A stretch of DNA of 64,000 nt from Mastigias papua (Eukaryota > Cnidaria > Scyphozoa > Rhizostomeae > Mastigiidae), in the NCBI GenBank assembly GCA_964019165.1, contig OZ025278.1:4474517-4538516 (forward strand). The letters are read 5' to 3'. A program made the position numbers and the translations under genes. The notes under the pieces are model-generated. The model was not told where the DNA came from. It saw only the letters and a program-made list of their open reading frames with translations, and searched no databases. Below, one piece after another: positions 55,383 through 64,000 of this stretch. The number at the start of each line of letters is the position of its first letter. The first letter of the stretch is position 1.

Positions 55383-58100
55383 CTATATGACCTACAAAAC
55401 CGAAAACTGTCGGACTGAAAACGTTCCAACAAAATATTTCGGAAAAAAATTTTCGGACTGTTGTTTGCTAATTTTGGACAAAAGAACTTCTGGACAAGCA
55501 AAATTTTCCGACAAAAGTAAACTTGACAGGATTACCAAAGATGTAAATGAAGTGAAACACAGATAATATTTTAGCATATGATTAGTGCAATGTCTAATCT
55601 AGATCTTCAAAAGGGTGTTCTGGCTCCAGTTCAGTGGTCAATGCATCATCGATTCCTGCCAACGCAAGGCCTTTCTTAATCATTTCGGGGTTGTTTCACA
55701 TGTGGTCATACAACCCAATCAGCCAATGTGCGTGCAGAGGATTTATTGTGGAAAGCTTTCCTGACACTTTCACGGAATAAACATCAATTTTACATCAACA
55801 CCACTATTGAGTTGTGTCTCGATAATCCTGGTATGCCACTCCTCAATCTTTGACTTCAGAAGCTTTTTTGAGGGGCCGTTGACCGTAATATCCAGTGGCT
55901 GAAAATAATGCCTTAAATTAGCTTGTACAAACATACTTACACAATTATTTTCTTAAATTAATTTCAGGACTGCATTGGTTGTTTGCCCCTTGAACACATC
56001 GAAGAAGAGCATGGCCTTTTGTTCCACTGGTAGCTGCAATTCTTCGCGCTGTTCTGCCATAATAGGATAGATCACTGAATTCAGCAACTGGGTAAATTTC
56101 TCCTCCATGCCCCAGTGGTTTGGTGTATGTGTCACATCGAAGCCATCTGGAATTTGGATCCCTTGTGGGAGATAACGATTTGTTTTCTCCTCGTAGATCA
56201 CCTGCATGGGTAGCAAAACTCCGCTATTGGACACTGTAAATTTACATGTTATTTGCTTTTGTTTCTGAAGCACCTTTCTCATGCAACGTGTGATTGGATG
56301 TGAATACATACGATAATGGTGTTTGGTCAAAGTTCAAAATTAACTCGTCTGGAATGCTGTGGCGAGAGTGAATTTCTTTTAATTTTTCTCTGGAAGTCCA
56401 GTTTTGTTTCCTTTAGTAATCCAGGTGAAACAGGAATTTTCGATGTTGTATTCATTCGCCGTGTCATTTTTCTTCCTTCTTTATCCATACGGTACAAAAT
56501 GTTTCTTGCCCAATCGCTACTTATGGATATGGGCCAACCGTTTTCTGTCAGCAAAGAACTGTCGTTTGCCAAATCTATTCCTTTCGGCACGGAGTTTATT
56601 ACTGATGCGGACACTGGTGCACCATTGAAACGTAGAGCAGCTACAGTGTCAATCGTTTTCTTCATCAGTTCTTCTGGCAACAAAGTAGGTCTGCCTATCT
56701 TTGTTTCTTGATAACTAGGACTTCATCTTCAAAGCTCTTTCATGCAAGGTAGGCTTTTTTGGCATCACTTAAAGTCCGTTTTGTCAGCTTTGGATACTTT
56801 CCTGTTAACCTGTTCAGAGCAATGGTATTTCTATGTTTGTTAGCAAGTCTTCCAATTTCTGCTCGTTCCTCCCCTGTCCATATTCTGTATTTCTTTCTTT
56901 TCCCTTCTTCACTTGTTTTCTCTATCGATTTCTTTCTTACTTCTGTCTACGTTGGTTCCGTGTCTCTAGATGACAACGATGTGCTAGATTTGTTTACAGC
57001 TTGTGAAGTTTCATCTGGACCAAGTGTTAAAGCAGCTAAAGATTTTATTGAACACCTTTACCTCAATGATTCTCAACAAGTTTCTATAAAATTCAAATGC
57101 AGTGCTCTTAAACAGCAACAAGTGTTTTTAATTTTTCAAGTATACTTGTCACTGTGTGGAAGTCCGGATATCACAATGAGAAGAAAAAGCAACACTGGAG
57201 ATGGAGAGAGAAACTGACCCTAAGACCCGTGATGTGCCTTAAGAAGACAATAGCTGAAAGCAGTGGGAAAAGGTGCCTCAGTGTTGCAAACATATTGTTC
57301 TTACAATTTGTCCATTGAGCCAAGTAACATCATTTTGCATAAAATGGAAAGTATTAAGACTCAAACTTTTGCCAGTAGAGGATGGTACATTTTTGCAAAA
57401 ACTTAATGGAAAAGCCCAAAAAAGGCCAGGCAGTTTTTGCGGAAAAGGACAAGAAAAAATTGCTTTGCTCTCAGATCCTTATGCAATAGCTTGGAAGCTA
57501 AAGCATAGCGAGAAATTAAGCCTCTGTTGTTGGACATGTGACAAGAGAAATTTCAAGAGTCGTGTCATTTTTTCCAGCTCGATAGATGTGGTGTTGTTCA
57601 AGGCACTGTAATCAACAAAGACTAAGGACCTCCTCCTATTCCACGAGGGGGATTGGAAATACTTTTGAAAGTCACCATGAAGAGTGGAGACGAAATTTTT
57701 ACATATTTAAATCGCTTAAGAGATATTATCAATGCTAACAACGAAATCGAAACTGAAATGGGATGCAAAATAAGTACAGCAAGCATATCATCCTTCGACA
57801 TCGCAAACAGTGAATGTATAGAAAATAGAAAAGAGCTGGTTATAATGTTGAAAATGATGAAAGTGAGGAAGAAAAATGTGAAACTGCTGACGAAGGAGGG
57901 AAAGAGCAATGCAATATTATCTGCTTAGACGACTAATATTTATGTATAAGCTTTAACAAGCCCATATTTGTGTCTTCCTTATTTTCAAGAAAAACAAACT
58001 TTCAGACGAAAAAACTTTCGGATGAAAAACATTTCGGGCCATTAAACTTTCGGACACGATTTTGTCCGAAAGCTTGATTGTGCGAAAGTTTGATCGATTT
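55383..58100 (-). mobile_element. pogo-like DNA transposon (approximate ends)
   Basis: A minus-strand transposase (55598-57000) lies between two regions rich in repeated TTTCGGAC-type motifs (55383-55530 and 57985-58100) in opposite orientation. The ends are diverged, and I cannot place the exact termini. The motif clusters behave like degenerate sub-terminal repeats of a Tc1/mariner-pogo group element. Confidence 0.65.
55598..57000 (-). pseudogene. pogo-like transposase
   Basis: N-terminal helix-turn-helix-like segment (GEERAEIGRLANKH) near 56860, then GRPTLLPEEL near 56680. The DDE region starts in the frame of 56330-55953 with KQITCKFTVSNSGVLLP, YLPQGIQIPDGFDVTHTPNHW and AMLFFDVFKGQTTN. 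The C-terminal PLDITVNGPSKKL and DDALTTELEPEH-like end follow near 55600. Known role: cut-and-paste transposition by the DDE domain. The frame breaks at several places (stop near 56325, shifts downstream), so it is dead. Confidence 0.78.
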
Positions 58101-58197
58101 TAATGTATACTGCGGCACTGCAAAAGAGCAAGCTATGTTGCAGAAATGCTTTGCAAATAGAGGAGTAGTTCTAATGTAAAATACATGATATCATCAA

Positions 58198-59221
58198 TTG
58201 CGACCGAAAGTAGGATCATGGACAATGTCAAGAAGGCGAAGAAAACGAAGCCTGACTGAGATCGTTTTGGACGAGGCGTTAACTCTTCTTGGACTAATCG
58301 GAAATGTTATTAAGGATGCCTTACATACTCTGGAAGAGCGAGGGATCATAACCATGCATGGTGATTGTCTTGCTACCGATGACAAGGAGAAACTACAAAT
58401 AGCCAAAAACTGTTTAAAACTACTACCATATTCAATTAATACTATGACTCTAACATCACGCCCGGCTGCATCATCGAATGTACAATTACATACTGATTAC
58501 CTACCCATGCAATCCGTGCAGAGTGGTTTTAATACAATTCAACACTCACACCACAATGTCATCATCACCACAGGGATAATGATATACTGGAAAGAATATC
58601 TAAATTAGAAAAATCTATTGTCGAGCTCTAAAGACATTGAATTGAAATTACTGCTTGGCAAAAGAGATTTTGAAAATCGACATGAAAACCAAGAAAAACA
58701 AAGGGTTCTTCCTATATCTGCAGATGCATAAAATGAAGAAATACAAACAGAACAGAAGAAAGCATTGTCTATGAAGATATCGAATCGAAACTAACAATAC
58801 ACATCAAGCAACAAAGAGAAAATTTAAAGAACACGAAAAAGAAAAGGTCTAAACCACAAAATACAAATCATAATGCTTTCTCTTCATCATCTTGTGCTAC
58901 TAATAAAGATCACCAAGTATATACATCACACAACATCACATCAACAACCACAACGAACCAATATAATTCAACTACTAAAAGGATTCCCGGGTGCAAGCAG
59001 TAACATTAGTGATAACACTCATCACGAAGCAAAGATCTCTGAGAACATAAGCCGTGATAAGACAAACGAACCATCAAGTAGTACCAAACAACTGACAAAA
59101 GCAATAGTAATGAAAATGGCAAAGTCACATAAGCTACTCATTACTAAACAACGTGAAATCGTGGAAGCTGAAAAAGAAGATGTGGGAAACATGAGGAATT
59201 CTATGTACTCAGTTTTCCGGG

Positions 59222-59277
<56 letters not shown>

Positions 59278-59636
59278 CCAGCTGTTCCAAACTTGCTGTT
59301 GAAAAACATCCCATAACGTAATCTTGCATTGCAGCACCAACGAATTGCAAACAAAGAAGTCAAACGATGAAATATCTACTTAGAGAGTTACACTCGCAAA
59401 ATCAATGCATGTGCTGGGAATACATAAATACTCATGTGTTGGGGCCTATTCCCAAAGGGGATGACTTGGAAGATAGAAGATTCAAAACAAACAACATACA
59501 AAGAGTCAAGCCTCTGTCGTTTATTGACAATGAAAATATCCAACCAGACAAGCACCTGAACCCCCGCAGATTACACTTGAACAGGTTTGTGGACGGTGGT
59601 TTTGCAAATAATACATTTCATGCATCTAGAAAGTAA
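58198..59636 (+). pseudogene. LINE-D ORF1 with SGNH-type tail, broken by a TA tract
   Basis: Several plus-strand frames: a basic start (58198: SRRRRKRSLTEIVL), a K/E-rich coiled-coil-like middle (about 58600-58900), a Ser/Thr/Asn-rich block and, after a (TA)n tract, FIDNENIQPDKHLNPRRLHLNR. The final FIDN...DKHLN...LHL pattern resembles the D-x-x-H end of SGNH domains in LINE ORF1 proteins. Many frameshifts, so I place it as a remnant only. Confidence 0.55.
59226..59274. repeat. (TA)n microsatellite in the LINE-D ORF1 remnant
   Basis: About 49 bp of TA interrupting coding-like sequence. Confidence 0.95.
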
Positions 59637-59984
59637 CTTGAAAATTATAAAATTCAGCCACACAACCCCAAGGGAGAAAAATAACTACCATAGATAGAAG
59701 CTGTTACAAGGCTATACAAATTGCTAATACTCCCCAAGGAGGCAAATGAAACGAAAAATACGACAGTGCACATGAAGCTGAAATGGAGGCTGGTACTACT
59801 TTATAAAATTTTCAAAAATTTCTAAGAGATGCGTCCCCAATCATCACTCCTAGCACATACGTTGGATAAGAATACAAACTTTAATCATGTTAAAGTTAAT
59901 GAAGCCACTGGAAAAGAATCTGCTCCTGACTACCAAGATGCAAAGAAAGCTTTGAAAAATATTCTACTGCAAAATCAGAATGGA

Positions 59985-60690
59985 CTTGCTATAGCATATT
60001 TGATTATAAATTCGAAAAGGAATAAATTCGAATTTCTTATGCATATGATATCAGACAGCACTGACACTTTAGTAATTTGCAGAACTAAGATTCACAGTAG
60101 CTTTACTACACGCCAGTTTCTGATTGAAGGATTTATCAAGCGATTTAGGTATGATTGAAATCATAATGAGGGTGGTCTGTTACTTCACGAGAAGGAGCGT
60201 GTACCTGTGAGAGAACTCGCACAGTACAAATCCCTAGGAAATATTAAAAGTGGAAAAATAGAAGATAAATCTCAAAAGGGAAAATTGGCTCCTTGTTGCT
60301 ATCTATCGGCCACCATGTTAGCTAAAACAGTATTTGTTTAGTGAAATTGGTAAAGTACTCGGTAAGTACTATTACCAGTATAAAAACCTTGTTATAGTAG
60401 GAGACTTCAAGTACGAAAAAGAAGGAGAAGTTATCAGTGGTTTCATCGACGATTAAAAACCTCGCTAGTCTTGTTCGAAGTCCAACATGTTTTAAGTCCG
60501 ACAAGCCACGATACATGCAGGATGTGCATCTCTGTAACTTAGCATGAGGAAAGTGCACCCTTATCATAATCAGGAAATTTCCAACCTTCATTCAGTTCAC
60601 TAGAGCGATGAAACTTGTCATAAGAGCAGAATTAGATAGAGTCCAGAGTAAAAATGGCACACGACTCTCTGGAAGAACATTAAATTAGCC
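59985..60690 (+). pseudogene. LINE-D endonuclease remnant
   Basis: Plus-strand frames read NGLAIAYLIINSKRNKFEFL, TLVICRTKIHSSF, FIEGFIKRFRYD, GGLLLHEKERVPVRELAQYKS, and further frames read VGDFKYEKEGEV (catalytic GDFN-like) and SPTSHDTCRM. This is the APE-type endonuclease of a non-LTR element with stops and shifts; it ends near 60690. Confidence 0.72.
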
Positions 60691-60925
60691 TTAACTGTTC
60701 ATTTTGCCAGTATAATGTACGTACTATCGTTATGCCAAAGCGAAAGTGGTTTTTGAGCTATTTTCTGGTTTCCTTCAGAAGTCGGTAAATCGGGATTCAA
60801 CCATAAGTTGAGGTTCCAATCATAGGAATTAGGATAAAATTGTCCGAATATCGATAATATCCTAACTGCAATTTTAGATAGAGGTTCCTTGACAATCAGT
60901 ATTTCGCTATCAATTCCCCACTTTA

Positions 60926-61267
60926 CAAAAATGGAACCTAAACCAACCAACCAACCAACCAACCAACGAACCAGCCAGCCAACCAACCAACCAACCAATC
61001 AACCAATCAACCAACCAACCAACCAACCAACCAACCAAGCAAATAACCAACCAACCAACCATCCAACCAACCAACCAACCAACCAACCAACTAACCAAGC
61101 AAAAATCCAACCAACCAACCAAGCAAAAATCAAACCAACCAACCATGCAAAAAACCAACCAACCAACCAACCAACCAACCAACCAACCAACCAACCAACC
61201 AACCAACCAACCAACCAACCAACCAAAAAACCAACCAACGAACCAACAAACCAACCAACCAACCAAC

Positions 61268-61303
<36 letters not shown>
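60926..61303. repeat. (AACC)n tetranucleotide repeat
   Basis: About 375 bp of AACC/CCAA with variants (CGAA, CAGC, AAGC, AAAA). Open frames over it on both strands are trivial by-products of the tetramer. Confidence 0.97.
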
Positions 61304-61496
61304 AATCAAGTAATCATATTAACGAGAAATAAAAAAATAAAAACCTTCACATCTGTGCTGTCTTCTTCTTTAGCTACTACGCTGGCTTCAAATTGGCTCA
61401 TGTCATACACGAACCAATGGACAATGTAGCTAAAAAAGCAATATCATCAAATTTATAAGGAAATTAGATACTACTGTTCAGGTATTTTTTTTACAA

Positions 61497-61629
61497 TCAT
61501 TCTACTCCCATTGTACAGAATTTTCAAAACGCAACTATTACTGGTCAACTATGATCCCTATTTACTATGGGTGATAGTTGACCGTTATTGGTTGCACTCT
61601 AAACATTCTGTTCAATCGGAGTAGAATGA
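61497..61629. repeat. fold-back hairpin (possible MITE)
   Basis: Arms 61497-61552 and 61574-61629 are about 80 percent complementary around a 21-nt loop (TCATTCTACTCC...GGTCAACTAT and its mirror). No coding. A small inverted-repeat element or the collapsed core of one. Confidence 0.8.
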
Positions 61630-61639
61630 CTTTAAAAGG

Positions 61640-62209
61640 AATATCTATCAGAAATAAAGAACGGTACAAAGATGAAGTCTAAGGTAGAGATGACTTTGAA
61701 GATGATGTAATTTTGAAAGAAACCTGGGTACCTTATACCAACTGAACGGGTTTGGTGATTGCAACAGCTCTTGCTAGTTTATTTGTCCTATTTTCTTTCC
61801 CAAGTGAAGGGCCAAACGCCCACCTATGGCATTGTATACACACTAACTTCTCTGGCCTTTGACTCTAACGATCACGGCGTCTGCCATTCACGGAGCGTGG
61901 GCAGTGCCGTCGAGAGGGGGAGCCGGGGTAAATTCGTAAGGGATTCCGATACGGCAGCAAAGCGAGTAGACATGTTTCTATCTGCTCTGATTCTCCTAAC
62001 TGTTCACGCCACTTTTCGTGTCAGAACGTGTACTTAAATTACTTTTCACATGCAGGGAGTTTTTGCGAGAGAATCCTTCACATATTCATCACTGCTTTGT
62101 AGTTGACACATTAGAAGAATTCGTATTAGACTCTCATCGAAAACACTTAGTTTTATTGCTGTTGATATGTGAAAAATAGACGTGTGGCTTAACCTGGGTG
62201 AATAGAGGA
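61640..62209. other. noncoding stretch with GC-richer block
   Basis: Nothing recognisable; a GC-richer patch at about 61870-61960 stands out against the AT-rich background but shows no clear gene. Confidence 0.45.
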
Positions 62210-62214
62210 AATTC

Positions 62215-63640
62215 TGAAACCAAGAGAATTAAAGATTGTTCATGAAAACTGTCGCGGTTTTTCAGAAGTTTGGACAATTTTACAGTCTTATTTTCTGGGC
62301 AGAAAACCACCAGTGTCAAGCTCTTTGAAACACATGCAGAACCTATAAGCATGTACGATAACAGAAGTGTATATGAGATCCCGGGTTTCTGCTTTCTCAA
62401 GACAACTCAAAACAAAGGGAAGGGAGGTGGAATTGTTATGTATATCCCAAATGTTCTTTGGAACCGCCGTGAAGACCACGAAATTGCAAACATTGAATGC
62501 TATTTACCGAGAAACTGGAAAGTTGCCTTCAGTGATGTGCCAACTAAGATATGCAACAGTGATAAGGAGGCTATCCTGTAAGGAGGTTTTAATATAAATT
62601 AACTAAAGAACAAGAACCATCGAGAAGAAAAAGATATAACTGCAAGCCAAGGTGTCATAGAACTGGTAAAAGATCCCATGAGAGAAACACAAGACTAATA
62701 GACGCCTTGTTGTCAAGTAAACCGTCAATCATCTCGAAAACAATGGTACTACCTTTAATCATTAGCGATCACCATAGCACTGCTTGCGTAAGAAAAGTAA
62801 ATGACGCAAAAAATTTATTTTAATAAAAATGATAAACATTCATGCACCACTTATAAAGAAAAGAGTGAAGGGAAGGGGCTGCTCGTGGTTATCTACAGAG
62901 GTAATAGTGATTATGAACACACGAGATAAACTAGAAAGGCTAGAAAAAACAGAAAAGAGGCAGACTGACTAAATTAAGCATGCTAAAAGAGAATACTGCG
63001 ACAAACTCCTTCGAGAGAATAGTAAAATCTCTTCAAAATTTGGGAAACGATAAAATCATCTTCTACAAAAAAGATAAATCTTGCACTTCATTTAACTCCA
63101 GTAATAAATCAGTCAAGCTGTTAAGCTGTTGAAAGCCAATTCAATCTGTAGTTTCTTTTCAATAATAGCAATCGCTGTCAATAAAGGTGTATCACCTGTG
63201 TGAAGCTTCACTTGGCGTGCAGCATCGAAACTAGAAAAATCAAATGAAATAATTTTTGAAATCAAACATGTTTCACAGTCATATGTTGAAAATCAACTGA
63301 AAACCTTAAAGAGAGGGAAAGCTGTTCGTATTTATGAAATTCTACCACAAATGCTGAGAGATGCAGTAGTTGCTCTATCAGGTCCACTATCATTCATTAT
63401 CAATCTATCTCTGGAGTCATGTGCAGTGACAAATGCCTGGAGAATTGCTAAGGTAGTAGCTCAGTATAAAAGGGGTGATCTGGATGACATGACGAACTAC
63501 CGTACTATATCGATTCTACCAATGATCTCAAAGATCATGGATCGAGCCTTACATGAGTATGTAACAAAATACCTGGAGAAAATAAAATCCTCCCTAAGAA
63601 CCCGTTCGGATATAGAAAGGGACTATTAACTGAACTTGTT
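62215..63640 (+). pseudogene. LINE-E endonuclease and RT N-terminal remnant
   Basis: Plus strand, broken frames. The endonuclease start (KPRELKIVHENCRGF near 62219), GKGGGIVMYIPN near 62420 and KEAIL with the following GGFN-like segment near 62585 are APE-type. Near 63350-63629 an RT block reads NAWRIAKVVAQYKRGDLDDMTNYRTISILPMISKIMDRAL, the RT finger/palm entry. The RT active site and everything downstream are missing. Different sequence from LINE-A to D. Confidence 0.75.
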
Positions 63641-64000
63641 TCGCTAATGTTTATCGATGAAACATGCAAAGAAAGGTGTCATTCAGAAAGTACGCTCTGA
63701 GAGGGGAGAGGGTGCCAAGAAAAGCTTAGGAAAACGTACAAAGACGGAGGTTTATTCAAAGAACATACGCACTTCCAAGATATTTGCAAACGCTTATTTC
63801 TTGCAAAGCATCCTACATAGGTAAAACTACCTTTTTGAAATTACACACACAAGACAATTCTCAAAATGAAAAATCTTAAGCTAGATCTAAGATTTCGTTA
63901 AGTATTGCAGTTTACAAACTCTGAAAATAGCGAGATACATAACAGATTCAAATATACCAGGGGGAGTGGCGAGCTAAAAGTACGCACGCTTAGGAGGAGG
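63641..64000. other. noncoding end of window
   Basis: No gene or repeat recognised. Confidence 0.5.

Noticed and set aside
56316..56711. 131-codon plus-strand frame
   Set aside because: Shadow of the pogo-like transposase on the minus strand.
60889..61305. Long NQPT-rich open frames on the plus strand and WLVG-rich frames on the minus strand
   Set aside because: Direct product of the (AACC)n repeat, open in several frames on both strands; not a gene.
61870..61990. GC-richer block considered as a second SINE related to 10128-10450
   Set aside because: Only a short similarity (PTYGIV-coding words); no A or B box and no target duplication visible.

Overview
The window looks like AT-rich, repeat-dense nuclear DNA of a marine invertebrate, most likely a cnidarian (anthozoan). 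This is an inference from the kinds of retroelements present, from two intronless rhodopsin-class receptor genes, and from the absence of any bacterial gene organisation. Only two genes look intact and host-like: paralogous class A GPCRs on the minus strand at about 20.4-21.5 kb and 53.1-54.2 kb. Nearly everything else recognisable is mobile DNA in various stages of decay, separated by noncoding sequence and long (TA)n tracts.

Layout. 0-2 kb: (TA)n tracts, a possible solo LTR, a decayed Penelope-like element (PLE) tail followed by a well-formed hammerhead ribozyme motif, and an imperfect inverted repeat carrying hammerhead-like remnants. 2.1-6 kb: a TIR-bounded DNA element apparently containing a minus-strand EN/RT LINE (LINE-A) that has a 2A-like motif. 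6.85-12.86 kb: a compact 6.0-kb Polinton/Maverick-like element with terminal inverted repeats and an exact 6-bp target duplication. It carries broken protein-primed DNA polymerase B, capsid-like, PLA2-like and two small virion-type reading frames, and a tRNA-derived SINE has inserted into the polymerase. 12.9-20.1 kb: mostly noncoding, with a LINE scrap and a TA-flanked MITE. 20.1-21.6 kb: GPCR1. 22.3-24.9 kb: two converging LINE fragments with restriction-like endonucleases. 25.2-28.4 kb: a nearly full-length EN/RT LINE (LINE-B). 28.4-30.1 kb: a LINE scrap and a PLE (family 2) split by an inverted PLE-1 insertion. 32.8-35.7 kb: a LINE-C fragment split by a 2.3-kb TIR element that itself holds a PLE-1 insertion. 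37.5-43.2 kb: further LINE remnants and a PLE-1 piece. 44.3-49.3 kb: tandem repeats, a near-perfect palindrome between (TA)n tracts, and a head-to-tail array of PLE-1 copies with hammerhead motifs. 49.3-52.2 kb: the 5' part of a second LINE-B copy with an ORF1 containing an SGNH-type domain. 53.1-54.2 kb: GPCR2. 55.4-58.1 kb: a pogo-like DNA transposon. 58.2-63.6 kb: LINE-D and LINE-E fragments and a 375-bp (AACC)n tract.

How it fits together. The strongest unexplained structure is the recurring small self-cleaving-RNA motif (CUGANGA, stem II, GAA, short self-complementary stem III, cleavage base, closing stem I) at the ends of PLE-1 copies and in several structures next to (TA)n tracts. One tandem PLE copy begins within about 5 nt of a predicted cleavage site. 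The second is the small Polinton-like element, defined at both ends by TIRs and an exact target duplication, which has no visible integrase, protease or packaging ATPase. All reading was by eye; no database search or folding program was run.
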